Part shown: piece after piece, positions 40,727 through 53,082 of the stretch
Layout of the letters: each line of letters opens with the position of its first letter
How positions within the stretch are numbered: the first letter of the stretch is position 1
From: Clarkia xantiana subsp. parviflora
Lineage: Eukaryota; Streptophyta; Magnoliopsida; Myrtales; Onagraceae
Length of the DNA stretch: 64,000 bases
Reading direction: 5' to 3'
NCBI GenBank assembly: GCA_036873135.1
Contig: JAPTYO010000009.1
Coordinates: 42,672,756-42,736,755, forward strand
Position numbers and translations under genes: made by a program
Notes under the pieces: model-generated
Seen by the model: the letters and a program-made list of their open reading frames with translations, nothing else
What the model was told of the DNA's origin: nothing
Databases searched by the model: none

Positions 40727-43226
40727 TTAGAAGTTTATGGCATCCCCGTACTCCAGGTGGAGCTCCTCAACGGCGTTGAAAAGAGTGTTCTCCACCTCTG
40801 CGCCAAAGAACTTTAGGGCGTCAGCTTTGAAGCCCTCCGACTTTCGATAGTCCTCCCGACCCTTGGCCTCCGCTTCGTCCAGCCGTGCCGGGAACCCCGC
40901 GATCAGCTCCTCCAGAGCCTTCTTCTCGAGGATCAGCTGGTCCTCGGCGGCTTTCTTCTCCTGGGTCAGCCGATCCACGACTGCCCCCCGCTCTAGCCGC
41001 TCTTGCCTCAGGAGCCCCTCGAAGTCCGCGATCTGCTGTTGAAGGCCCCGAATCTTCTCATTGAGGACAGCCAGCTCTTTGGCAAGCTTCCCCCGCGAAG
41101 ACTGGGAGGCCTTGAGATCCGCCTGAAGTTGCTCGCGAACTCCTCGGTCCCGCTCCCGGGCCTCATCATAGGCAATGACATACCCGATGAGGCGGTTGTA
41201 ATCCCCGAGCTCCTGTAATCAAAAAGGAAAAGAGTATTAGAAGGACAAGAGACCCGATTTATCGACCAACAAGGAAAAAGCGAAGTCTCACCTCGATGCG
41301 GCGCACAGCCATACCCCTGACGTCCCGCTGCATATTCGTCCGATTAAGGTGAATCGGATGTCGCATAGAAGGCAGGATGGAACCCGCCAGCAGATGCAAG
41401 GCCAGCTCTTGGTCCTGTTCCCCTTGTGTGAGCGGGACTCCCTGGAGTGTCTGGATAGGAGCCCAGGGGGCATCGGCCTGTGAAGAGTTGAAGGGCCTGT
41501 AGAAGTCCCCATCAAGAGCAAGGGGAGAGATGGGACGAGGAAGAGAAGGGCACATCTCCGTCTCAGCCCAGACGGGGGAGGGAGAGAAGTCATGGATAGG
41601 AGAGAGCTCCCGCTGCTGCGGAGAAGACGAGGGAGGCGGCCCCTGAGGGGTTGGTTTCAAAGGGGATTGCCCCGCCTTCCGACGCTGCTGAGGGGGGTCA
41701 ACCCCGCCGGTCTCCTCGGAGGAGTCCAGAGTCTCCACCTGGCGAAACTGTTCACCAGATGGTGCCTTCTCTCCAGCTGAGGAAGGCACCCCCGCTGAAG
41801 GCGGTGCATCTGTGGAAGCTGCAGCACTCGAGGAAGCTCCCGAGCGACCTGCACCTGGAGGATGAAGAGCTTCAGATAGGTAGTCAGGAAGTTCATCGGG
41901 ATTCTTACACCAAATGATACGTCGGGAGACGTATTGATCCTTCCCGCGGTAGTGATAGTAGCCTGCCTTCAAGACTCGGGGAGTTTCGCCTCGAAGGATC
42001 CTTTTAACATCAGCAATACGGCTTTTCTTGGTCGAGGAGATCAAGTCCGACGGAACCATCCTTTTATACGATTTAATAGCAAGTCGGAGTTGTTTACCTT
42101 CTTCAGCATTCTGGACCTCGAAGAGTTGGTCCAGATCCACCCGTGGCCGCTTGGGCTGCTCCGCTGAAGGAGACCCCGACCTGGCAGCAGCCTTCTTTGC
42201 AGACTTCCTCTTCCGCGCGGGACGGACAGCATCGGTCTCCCCCTGCTTAAGGAATAGATCGGTCAGCACAGATACCTTCTTGGCTGCAAACAATAAACGA
42301 AGAAAAGTTAGAAATTTACCCAAGGGACCACGCTAGAAGGGCCGTCGAAGAGCTGCCCCCCAGAGACAATACTAAGGAGTCGGACCCCGGCGTGCACCAG
42401 GTCCCGCTCCACCAGAGAATTAGCATTGAGAGGAGTGTAAGACTCCCCCCAACGATAAAGCTGGATCAATTGGAGAGTCTCGAAGTCCTCATCAGCATAG
42501 GAGTGGAAAGCAGGCGGAGGGTCTGCTGCCACCTCCCACCGAGGCCAAGGAATAGAAGAATGTCGGATGAAGAAGTAGCGTTTCTTCCAGCTACTGTTGT
42601 CAGACCCCGTATCGATCAAGAGTCCCCGACCCTTGACCACCTTCCAGGTGTCACTGGTCCAACCGTGCCGGGCAAGCTGCTGCTTACTCCACTTGGGCAT
42701 CCGAGGGTAGAAGGCGCAAACCCCCGCCTCGTTGCACTTCAACCCGTAGAAGGTCCGGAAAAGTTGAAGGCTGTAGACCCACTTCTGTCGGAGACAGAGG
42801 ACTTGAAAGGCGTTCCAGATGCGGATGGCATGAGGAGAGAAAGTAGTGGGGTGTGTTTGATAGTGTTGGCACAGCTCGACCAGGTTACCACAAAAGGGGA
42901 ACCTGATCCCCGCTGATATTTGTCCCGTAGAGACAAATACCTCCCCTTTCTGGGGACGAGTAACCTCAGGGTCACTCGAGGGACGATGCCGAGGATAGGG
43001 GAAACGAGGTTCCCAGGTGATGGTGATGCAACCCTCTCGGAGAGCTGCATCATATGCAGTGGTGGAAATTTCATTAGGAGCATAGTCAAATTTAAAGGGT
43101 TTTCTCCCCTCGGAGCTGGAATCGCTGTCTGAAAAGCAACCAGGGCAAGAAAATACAGTGGGATTCTGGAAAAAATTAAAAAGAAAGGGACAAACAAACA
43201 ACGAAGAGTGTTTCCTTACCAGACAT
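40727..43226 (-). CDS. aORF of element B: intron-containing antisense gene, mostly open
   Basis: Minus-strand model: exon 1 43226-43220 (ATGTCTG), intron 43219-43129 (GTAAGG to TTCAG), exon 2 43128 to about 42320 with the conserved domain, a basic then Ser/Pro-rich exon to 41292, intron 41291-41213 (GTGAG to ACAG, phase kept), and a coiled-coil exon from 41212. It keeps the roughly 115 bp that A has lost. A stop at 40729-40727 (TAA where A has GAC) cuts about 50 C-terminal residues, so the product may be slightly short. The intron near 42319-42280 is uncertain, as in A. Similar to Transposase_28-type proteins; function unknown. Confidence 0.7.
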
Positions 43227-43389
43227 GGTGGAGTAGAGGTTGAAGGAGATGAACGAGATGTCGCCGGAAATATGATCGGAGAAGACTCCAAAGACCTTCG
43301 AAATCACAGAGCTTGAAATTGCAGAGGAATCGCAGAGAGCTTTTGAGAATTCGAAGACGGTAAAAGTTAAATTGTGACTGTGGCTAGGG

Positions 43390-43396
43390 TTTTATA
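43390..43396 (-). promoter_or_regulatory. TATA box of the B aORF
   Basis: TATAAAACCCTAG on the minus strand, 164 bp upstream of the ATG, matching A. Confidence 0.6.
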
Positions 43397-43784
43397 AGTC
43401 GAAGAAGACGGTTGAAAGGACACTTCGATCCGAGTCGTCGAAGTCGAAGAGTCTTAATCTGGACCGTTGAGATTAAACGTGCAGAAGGACAACGGGCGTA
43501 ATGATGAAACGACCTGAAAAGCACTTTTTCAGAAAAGGACAGGTGCGAAAAATCAGGCACGTGGGTCGAAAACGTCACTCCATTATCTGCTGCATTTAAT
43601 GCACTAGAGAACCGAAGAGACCTTTGGGATATAGCAGTTATCTACAAAACCCTGAGGAAACGTGGAGGAGAAGACTGATAACATTAAGTAACCGAACCAA
43701 GGAACGGATCCCCGACTCTAGTATTGGAAAACCGGGAGTTGGAAGACACGACGAACTAAAAGTCCCTCATGTCTTGGGGGCAAA
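43397..43784. other. Upstream region of the B aORF and polypurine tract
   Basis: No gene. It ends in CTTGGGGGCAAA (43773-43784), the plus-strand primer tract directly before the 3' LTR. Confidence 0.6.
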
Positions 43785-44481
43785 TGATGGGTCCGACTAT
43801 AGCCGTCAGGCCCTTTAACGGCGAGGAAACTACAAACAGGCCCACCAGGCCCAGAATAAGGGTCAAGATAACCTAGGAGAAGGGTCCCGATGAAGGGAGT
43901 CCCGACGGAGCAAGGTCCCGACAGAGTCGGTCCCGACAGTGGAGCTGGAAGCTCCCGATGAGAAGCCTTTAAACAGGCCCCGATGATGAATTCCTGAGAA
44001 TGATTGGCCCTGTCACGATGACGAGGGGCCCCGAGCGGTGACACAACGAGATAACTCTGGAGTCCCCGACGGGAGTCGGGACTCGTTATCAGAGGATAAA
44101 GCCATGATATGCGGGGCGTGGCCGAGATATACGGAACGTGGTTAAGATACACGGATCGTGGCCGAGATACGCGGGGCATGGCTAAGATACGCGAGATCAT
44201 GTACGAGATAAGCGGGATACGGGCTAACCACCCCTAACGGTTCGCCAGGTACCTGAGGCACCTCTTTGCCTATAAAAGGGCAGGAGGTCACCTCAGATCA
44301 CTTACGTTGAGTTCAATATACTTTTGAGATTGTTGCTTGCCAGTCATACGAGAGACTCATTTAAGCATCGGAGAGGGATTCTGGGTCACCGCCCGGTCTA
44401 TCCCCTCTTGCAGGATTGCGTGGAGCAAATGAGCTAGGATTGCCGTCAAGATCCGTACCGGAGTTCCACCGTGATCCAACA
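43785..44481 (+). repeat. 3' LTR of element B (697 bp)
   Basis: TATA box at 44271-44277. Same length as the 5' LTR and nearly identical to it; followed directly by GGCAC. Confidence 0.97.
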
Positions 44482-44486
44482 GGCAC

Positions 44487-47400
44487 CAATCATCCCTGAG
44501 TTGATATGGTGTCTTGTGAAGTGGCAGTCAAGTTCAATATTCTTGGTGCACTCATGGAACATGGGGTTTTTGGCAATCTTTAAGGCTGCTTCACTATCTG
44601 TGTGGATTGGGATTGGCAAGGTAACTTGCAATCCAAGTTCCTTGAGGATTCTGTTCACCCAAAGTGCTTCTTGAATAGCAACCCTCAAGCATCTATATTC
44701 AGCTTCAGCACTTGAAAGGGAAATGGTGTCTTGTTTCTTGACCTTCCATCCTATCATAGCTGATCCAAGTTTCACACAATATGCACTCACTGACTTTCTA
44801 CCGAAAGGGCAAGCTGCCCAATCTGAGTCACAAAAGATACTCAACTTGAGAGAATTGTTGGAGGGATAGATCAAACCTTGACCTGGAGTGCCTTTGATGT
44901 ATCTAACCACCCTCATTGCTGCTTCATAATGGGACTTCTTGGGCTTGTCCACAAATTGACTAAGCCTTTGTACTGAGAAACTTATGTCTGGTCTTGTCAT
45001 GGTAAGATATATCAATTTTTCCAATGACCCTTCTATAAGTAGTGGCATCTTCCAAGAGTATGTCATCAGGATTGGCGTTGGTGGCTTTGTCATACTCATG
45101 TGTGGTGAGCTTGATGTTAAATTCCATTGGAGTTTCAGCTGGCCTAGCAGCTCCCAAGCCTACATCCTCTATAAGCTCCATAGCATACTTCCTTTGATTG
45201 ATGACAAGGCTTTGTGTTGATCTTGCAACTTCCAAGCCTAAAAAATATCTCAAGTCTCCTAAATCCTTTAACTTGAAATGTGTTTGGAGTGTGCACTTCA
45301 ATTGATTGATCAGTTCGGCATTTGAACCAGTGATTAGGAGATCATCAACATAGATGAGGATGAACACCTTGTCATTACCTTGTATCTTGCTAAACAAGGA
45401 ATGATCTGAGGTACATTGCTTGTAGCCAGTCTTCAACAATGTTTGGGTGAGCTTGATGTTCCATTGTCTTGATGCTTGTTTGAGCCCATATAAAGACTTG
45501 TTGAGCTTGCATACTCTCTTGGGGAATGCTTCAATGGACCTAGATGGATCAAATCCTTGAGGAATGTCCATATATACTTCCTCAGATAGATCACCTTGGA
45601 GGAATGCATTGTTTACATCCATGTGATACAACCCCCATGATTTGGCAGCTGCCAATGCCAAGACAATCCTCACAGTGTCCATCTTGACTACAGGTGAGAA
45701 TGTCTCATTGAAATCAGTACCTTCCACCTGATTGAATCCCTTGGCAACCAATCTTGCCTTGTATCTTTCAATAGATCCATCAGAGTTGTACTTGCTTTTG
45801 AAGACCCATTTGCAACCAATTGAGGATTTTCCTTGAGGTAGGTCTACTATCTTCCATGTGTTGTTGTCTTGGAGAGCTTGTATCTCCTCCTTCATAGCCA
45901 CAATCCAGTTTGGATCTTTGATGGCTTGCTTGTAAGTGCTTGGTTCTTTAATCTTGTCAATGGTAGTCAAGAAACATTTGAATTGGGAGGAGTCAAGCAT
46001 AGGTGGCTTGAATGCCAAGCAAGAAGGTATCAAGGCTCTTAGGGCCTCTTTGGACATGCCAAATGGAAAGATATCTTCATGGAAGAGTACATCTCTTGAA
46101 ACATGAAAGACTGAATCAGAAATATTCATTACAAGGTACCCTTTTTGTGAAGTGGAGTACCCCATAAGTATGCATGGTTCAGCTCTTGGACCAAACTTGT
46201 CATGGTTGTTTAGCTTTGTTGTGAAGCAAAGACAACCAATAACTCTTAAATGTTGAAGAGAAGGCACCTTCCCATATAACACTTCCATAGGTGACTTGAA
46301 CTTCAAGATAGAGGATGGTAGCCTATTGAGTATGTAACAAGCATTTAGAATGCAATATCCCCAGTGTCTCGAAGGCATTGATGCTTGAAACCTAATTGCT
46401 CTAGCAATGTTTAGGATGTCTCTATGCTTGCGTTCCACTCTTCCATTTTGTTGAGGTGTATGCACACAACTAGTTTGGTGATGGATGCCAAATCGGAGAA
46501 GCAACTCCTTGCATACTGAGTTAGTGAACTCAGTGCCATTGTCACTCCTTAAGGTCTTAACCATAGTACCAAACTGATTCTTCACCATGAGTAGGTAGTT
46601 CTTGATGTGCAAGAAAGTGTCACTCTTGAACTTCATTAAGTACACCCAAGTTGCTCTTGAACAATCGTCTACTATTGTCAAGAAGTATTGATTGCCCTTG
46701 AAGGTTGGCACTTTGTAGGGACCCCATAAGTCCATGTGAATAAGATCAAAAGGCTTAGAAGCAATAGAGTCACTTATTGGAAATGAAAATCTAGATTGCT
46801 TGGCAAGAGGGCAAATTTTGCATTGTTTGATACAACCATAAGATTTATTCAAATTCAAAACATCTAAATGGTTGAGGTAAGTCTCAGAGACATGGCCCAA
46901 ACGCCTATGCCATCTCAACACCTCTTCCTTATTCCCCAAGCAAGTGGCTGCAATCTTCCTTGAGCTTGAAGGCACCACATCCTTCAAGGTGTATAGACCT
47001 CTATTCCATTCCCCAATCACCATGGACTTGCCACTCTGGCCCTGGAGTAACACATGATCAGAAGTAAAGATCACCTTACAATTCAATTGGCTAGGAAGCC
47101 TAGATACTGAGATCAAATTGAATTTGAAATCAGGGACCAATAAGATGTTGGTCAGAGTGAATCCACTTGAGAAAGAGCAAGAACCAATATGAGTTACTTT
47201 GCATTTGTGACCATTTGGTAAATGAACATATTGATGATCAGAGTCACACTTCTTCAAATCAAATAACCACTCAATTTGATGTGTGATGTGATTAGTTGCA
47301 CCTGAGTCAACTATCCAAACCATAGTATCACTAGATATACCTGCCATATTGACATGAGCTTGTTCAACATCTTCAAAGCCCAAAGGTGAATGCTCAAAGT

Positions 47401-48468
47401 AATCATCATGAGCAGCTACATGTTGGATTCTCTTATTGGCTGTGCCATGAAAAATCCTCTTGTCCTTGGCTGCCACATGCTCAATGGCACTTGAGCTTCC
47501 ACCATCTTCAACAATGTTGGCTGAGTTCCAATTCCTCTTAGGAGCATTTGGGTTGTACATTGGATGACCTTGTGGATATCCATGCTTGCTATAACATTGA
47601 TCCTCTATGTGGCATCTCTTACCACAATAGGTAATAGGAGGGGGAGGTCTCTCATTGGGACCATTTGGAATGCCTCTGCCCCTGTCATTGCCATTGCCTC
47701 TTCCATAGCCTCTTCCTCTTCCATAGCCTCTTCCATTACCTCTTCCACCATAAGATGGATTGTTTCTTGTGTATAAGGCAGTTGCCTCACCCACATCTCC
47801 AATAGAACCAGATATGGTCCTTTGACTTTCTTCTTGTACTAAAACAAAGAAGGCAATACTAAGAGATGGAAGTGGTTGCCTCATGAGCAAGCTACTCCTA
47901 ATGTGTCCATAAGACTCATTTAGTCCTAAGAGAAAAGCCATCAACTTTTTCTTCTCCTTGTGTTCATTGACAATAGCAATGTCTCCAGCACATTGAAGAT
48001 TCAAGTCAACAACCGAAGCAATAGCATCCCGAAGTTGTTTCATCTTTGCAAAGTATTCAGTGATGGATAGAACCCCTTGAGATGTTTGGTAGATCTCCCT
48101 GGTCAGTTGGAAGATTTGAGTACCACCCACCTTGTCAAACATTTCCTTAAGGTCATCCCAAATGGAAGAAGCAGTGGGATTGTAGACCAAACTAGTACCA
48201 AGTCTTTGGCTACACAATTCCTCAACCAAGCCTTGACTATTGCATTGGCCCTATCTCATTTCACCCTGTCTGCCACACCAACACTTGTTCTTGTGAATGT
48301 GCCATCAATGAAGCCCAACTTATTCTTCACTAACAAGCCTTCCTTGATTGAGGTACTCCAAATATGATAGTTGGAGGTACCCTGCAGCTGGAAAGGTATG
48401 AGCATATGACCAGTGGTGTCAGATGGGTGTATGTAGAGAGGATCATCCACATTGGATTCATGAGCCAT
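44487..48468 (-). pseudogene. Gag-pol of copia element C (main block)
   Basis: Gag starts at 48468 (MAHESNVDD), with a stop or shift near 48256-48229; then one frame of 1,089 codons (48229-44960). Domains in order: Gag with a Gly/Arg-rich stretch and a Cys-rich zinc motif (CGKRCHIEDQC, near 47615), protease DSGATNH near 47310, integrase (RRLGH, then MDLWGP, SDNGTEF, NGRVERKH, 46900-46430), reverse transcriptase with YVDD near 45350, and the start of RNase H. A frameshift near 45020 moves the rest into the frame ending at 44482, where B inserted. The end of RNase H continues at 33383-33232. Apart from two frame breaks the coding sequence is well kept. Confidence 0.93.
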
Positions 48469-49216
48469 TTTGCAAGTTAGTCAAGAAGAATGAGCTTGTT
48501 GAAAGAGATCTGAACTTGATTCCCAAGAGATCACTAGAAGAAATGGTAAAGAAACCCCACAGAAATAGCTGATGATATAGATAAGACTGGCACACCAAAT
48601 CTGTTAAGAATAGGACAAATCCAGCTAGTAGATAGTACAATCCGTACCACTACGCATCAAAATGAGCGAAACCAATGATTGACAATCATCAAAAACTTGA
48701 TAATAATCAGGTCTCCATTAATGGAAGCACGAAATTCTTCAATAGAATCAAAAAAATATGCTGAAGAATACCCAAGAACTCACAATGGTCACTCAGCCGA
48801 GTAAGGATGAAGTAATCCACTAAACGTGTAATATCCAAGTGTTATAATCAATGAGGCTAGTTCAAAAAATCTCAGAATCCATCAATGATGCTAGAGGAAT
48901 GACACACACTTCAGGAAATACCAAAATCAAGCACGCAAATAGCTCAATCTGAGCTAGAACAAGTAGAACAAGGCAAATCAAGTGCTATGGCCTATGAGCA
49001 ATACTAGCACTGTCCTCAGTTCCTTGTGTGCGTGAATGAGCATGAAATAAGACTTACTAAGAGTTCATTGTTGAATGTAAAGTGAGAATTCAAGCTGAGT
49101 TGATGAATCCTGAAGCGTAATGAGGTAAATCCACACAAGACTAGGCTGGCAGATTGAAGCAAATGGGGAAAACTTCAAGTTCCTTGATCCATTGCATACG
49201 CCGCTATGAATGTCCT
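48469..49216 (-). other. 5' leader of element C
   Basis: About 750 bp between the 5' LTR and gag with no open frame of note. The bases next to the LTR (AGGACATTCATAGCGG on the minus strand) do not match the usual initiator tRNA-Met site, and I do not recognise the primer tRNA. Confidence 0.6.
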
Positions 49217-49422
49217 TGTGAATGAGAATGCTTCATTAATCAATTAGGTATTACAAATCATGTGTTACAATATATATACTAGGCAAAACTAGGATCACCA
49301 ACTAAGGTTATACAATAAACTATGAACCAGGTGCATGCATAGTGAACTAGGTGCATGCATAGTCTAGTGTGTATGCATTGTGTAATTAGGTGCATACATA
49401 GAGTGTGAAATACACTTCTATA
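49217..49422 (-). repeat. 5' LTR of element C (206 bp)
   Basis: Pairs with 33032-33236 and is followed by TAGAT, the second copy of the target duplication. Confidence 0.93.
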
Positions 49423-49427
49423 TAGAT

Positions 49428-50508
49428 CAAGTGCTGTGGGCACTTAGAACCTCTCCTAAAAGGGCAACAGGTGAAACTCCGTTTAGCATGGTATATGGAT
49501 CGGAGGCTGTATCACCTATCGAAGTGGCTAACATCTCTCAGAGGGTAGCAGCCTATCAGGTCGATCAAAATAATGAGCAACGGAAGATTGATTTAGATCT
49601 GGCTGACGAAAGAAGATGGGCGTCGGAAGAAGTCCAAGGAAGGATGAAGCTCACCACTGCACGATATTTTAATGGGTTAAAGGTACTTTTCATACCACAT
49701 GTTTGACCTAATGTTGCTTTTAGTACTGGATGTTTAGTTTTCTATACTTTTGGTACCAAACGTTTGAAAAAATGTGGCTTTTGGTACATCTGTTATTTGG
49801 CCGTTAGTTTTGGTCGTTAAATGACATGTGCAAGTCACGTGATCGACTCTAAACTTTTAATTTTGTTCAATTTAGTCCCTCAAATATATTCCTAACTTTT
49901 ATTTTGTTTAACTTAGTCATAACACTTCAATATCGGACCCAATTAAACCAATCGAATTCAATTGACATAGCCCCATTTGGGTCAAATTTACCCAATTGGG
50001 ATAGGTCCCAATTAGGTTCGATTTTGAAGCTTTAGGACAAAATTAAACAAAATAAAAGTTATGAATATATTTGAGGGACTAAATTGAACAAAATTAAAAG
50101 TTTAGAGTCTATCACGTGACTTGCACATGTCATTTAACAACCAAAACTAACGTGCAACTAACGGATGTACCAAAAGCCACATTTTTTCAAACGTTTGGTA
50201 CCAAAAGTATACAAAACTAAACATCCAGTACTAAAAGCCACATTCGGTTAAACATGTGGTATGAAAAGTACATTTAACCCTATTTTAATCGAAAAGTAGG
50301 ACGACGACAGTTCTTCCTAGGGGAAAAAGTCCTGAGAAAGAATGAATTTCAGGTAGCCGACCAAAGGGGAAAGATGGTGCCAAAATGGGAAGGACCTTAC
50401 ATAGTCATTGGGATACCTTACGCCAACGCCTACAGGCTAGAGGATCCTCAGGGCCAACACCTTTATAGAACTTTTAATGCAGAACATTTGAAGAAGTTCT
50501 ACGCTTAG
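49428..50508 (+). pseudogene. Integrase C-terminal part of element D, interrupted by a MITE
   Basis: Continues the D integrase after C: QVLWALRTSPKRATGETPF, then the usual Tat tail. It is cut in the codons for RYFN by a 607 bp foldback element (49674-50280) and resumes after it with KVGRRQFF, KWEGPY and AEHLKKFYA, stop at 50506-50508. Confidence 0.92.
49674..50280. mobile_element. Mutator-like foldback MITE, 607 bp
   Basis: Starts GGGTTAAAGGTACTTTTCAT and ends with its near-reverse complement. The two arms pair over about 270 bp each, leaving a short centre near 49960-50010. The flanks are the 9 bp direct repeat TATTTTAAT (49665-49673 and 50281-50289), the duplication size typical of Mutator-like elements. 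No coding capacity, so it is non-autonomous. Confidence 0.92.
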
Positions 50509-50589
50509 AAAAACAGGTCCTTTATATTATAATTCGATAATATTTGCAAGATATGAATAAAGATCTATTTCCGCTTTAAAATGATTGAG

Positions 50590-52925
50590 AACAGGACTCC
50601 CCCGACTTCCGAAAGTCGCCATCTACAAAGGAGATCAATCATAACATTGACCCCTCGACTTCTTACAGTCGGCGACGATCAAGGAGATCAGTCATACACT
50701 GACTCCCCCGACTTCCGAAAGTCGCCATCTACAAAGGAGATCAATCATAACATTAACTGCTAGACTTCTTACAGTCGGCGACGATCAACGAGATCAGTCA
50801 TACACTGACTCCCCCGACTCCGAAATTCGCCATCTATAAAGGAGATCAATCATAACATTGACTCCTCGACTTCTTACAGTCGGCAACGATCAAGGAGATC
50901 AGTCATACACTGACTCCCCCGACTTCCGAAAGTCGCCATCTACAAAGGAGATCAATCATAACATTGACTCCTCGACTTCATACAGTCGGCGACGATCAAG
51001 GAGAACAGTCATACACTGACTCCCCCGACTTCCGAAAGTCGCCATCTACAAAGGAGATCAATCATAACATTGACTCCTCGACTTCTTACAGTCGGCAACG
51101 ATCAAGGAGATCAGTCATAAACTGACTCCCCCGACTTCCGAAAGTCGCCATCTACAAAGGAGATCAATCATAACATTGACTCCTCGACTTCTTACAGTCG
51201 GCGACGATCAAGGAGATCAGTCATACACTGACTCCCCCGACTTCCGAAAGTCGCCATCTACAAAGGAGATCAATCATAACATTGACTCCTCGACTTCTTA
51301 CAGTCGGCGACGATCAAGGAGATCAGTCATACACTGACTCCCCCGACTTCCGAAAGTCGCCATCTACAAAGGAGATCAATCATAACATTGACTCCTAGAC
51401 TTCTTACAGTCGGCGACGATCAAGGAGATCAGTCATACACTGACTCCCCCGACTTCCGAAAGTCGCCATCTACAAAGGAGATCAATGATAACATTGACTC
51501 CTCGACTTCTTACAGTCGGCAACGATCAAGGAGATCAGTCATACACTGACTCCCCCGACTTCCGAAAGTCGCCATCTACAAAGGAGATCAATCATAACAT
51601 TGACTCCTCGACTTCTTACAGTCGGCGACGATCAAGGAGATCAGTCATACACTGACTCCCCCGACTTCCGAAAGTCGCCATCTACAAAGGAGATCAATCA
51701 TAACATTGACCCCTCGACTTCTTACAGTCGGCGACGATCAAGGAGATCAGTCATACACTGACTCCCCCGACTTCCGAAAGTCGCCATCTACAAAGGAGAT
51801 CAATCATAACATTAACTGCTAGACTTCTTACAGTCGGCGACGATCAACGAGATCAGTCATACACTGACTCCCCCGACTCCGAAATTCGCCATCTATAAAG
51901 GAGATCAATCATAACATTGACTCCTCGACTTCTTACAGTCGGCGACGATCAAGGAGATCAGTCATACACTGACTCCCCCGACTTCCGAAAGTCGCCATCT
52001 ACAAAGGAGATCAATCATAACATTGACTCCTCGACTTCATACAGTCGGCGACGATCAAGGAGAACAGTCATACACTGACTCCCCCGACTTCCGAAAGTCG
52101 CCATCTACAAAGGAGATCAATCATAACATTGACTCCTCGACTTCTTACAGTCGGCAACGATCAAGGAGATCAGTCATAAACTGACTCCCCCGACTTCCGA
52201 AAGTCGCCATCTACAAAGGAGATCAATCATAACATTGACTCCTCGACTTCTTACAGTCGGAGACGCTCAAGGAGATCAGTCATACACTGACTCCCCCGAC
52301 TTCCGAAAGTCGCCATCTACAAAGGAGATCAATCATAACATTGACTCCTCGACTTCTTACAGTCGGCGACGATCAAGGAGATCAGTCATACACTGACTCC
52401 CCCGACTTCCGAAAGTCGCCATCTACAAAGGAGATCAATCATAACATTGACTCCTAGACTTCTTACAGTCGGCGACGATCAAGGAGATCAGTCATACACT
52501 GACTCCCCCGACTTCCGAAAGTCGCCATCTACAAAGGAGATCAATGATAACATTGACTCCTCGACTTCTTACAGTCGGCAACGATCAAGGAGATCAGTCA
52601 TACACTGACTCCCCCGACTTCCGAAAGTCGCCATCTACAAAGGAGATCAATCATAACATTGACTCCTCGACTTCTTACAGTCGGCGACGATCAAGGAGAT
52701 CAGTCATACACTGACTCCCCCGACTTCCGAAAGTCGCCATCTACAAAGGAGATCAATCATAACATTGACTCCTCGACTTCTTACAGTCGGCGACGATCAA
52801 GGAGATCAGTCATACACTGACTCCCCCGAATTCCGAAAGTCGCCATCTACAAAGGAGATCAATTATAACATTGACTCCTCGACTTATTACAGTCGGCGAC
52901 GATCAAAGAGATCCGTCATGCATTG
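50590..52925 (+). repeat. Tandem array of element D, 106 bp units in a 1,059 bp higher-order repeat
   Basis: About 22 units of 106 bp. Four rare variants recur exactly 1,059 bp apart: CATTAACTGC (50751, 51810), CTCGACTTCAT (50971, 52030), CAGTCATAA (51112, 52171) and ATCAATGATA (51481, 52540). A ten-unit block was therefore duplicated as a whole. Each unit is built of inverted repeats: CGACT/AGTCG, AGTCA/TGACT, CGACTT/AAGTCG and AGGAG..CAAT/ATTG.CTCCT. Confidence 0.95.
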
Positions 52926-53082
52926 CCTCCCTCAATTTCCAAAAGGCCATCCATCGGGTAAAGATTGATTCGCGAAAAGATAGATGACCAAGAATGGCTG
53001 AATCAAGGAGAAAAGGTACTCGACCTAACTCGTTTCCCTTTTATTTTCAATAAAGAGAAATGACGCATGTTTCAGGGGCAAG

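Larger units (their letters stand above)
33384..44481 (+). mobile_element. Element B: complete Tat-type Ty3/gypsy element, youngest of the nest
   Basis: Bounded by the duplication GGCAC (33379-33383 and 44482-44486) with two 697 bp LTRs. Order: LTR, primer site, gag-pol (34117-39684), array, aORF on the minus strand, purine tract, LTR. It is a structurally complete 11,098 bp copy of the A family, but its gag-pol carries three stops and a catalytic deletion. Confidence 0.97.
33032..49422 (-). mobile_element. Element C: Ty1/copia element inserted in the D integrase, carrying B
   Basis: Bounded by the duplication TAGAT (33027-33031 and 49423-49427) and LTRs of 205 and 206 bp. Without B and one copy of its duplication it is 5,288 bp. 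On the minus strand the 5' LTR begins TATAGAAG and ends CATTCACA, a TA...CA terminus, which is among the known non-canonical copia ends. The purine tract AAAAGGATGGGAGAA (33251-33237) abuts the 3' LTR and confirms that boundary. Confidence 0.95.

Noticed and set aside
33032..49422. Two separate copia fragments instead of one interrupted element
   Set aside because: Matching LTRs, a single TAGAT duplication and continuity of RNase H across B show one element.
50590..52925. Array taken as free-standing centromeric satellite
   Set aside because: It lies between the gag-pol stop and the 3' LTR of D, so it is part of that element.
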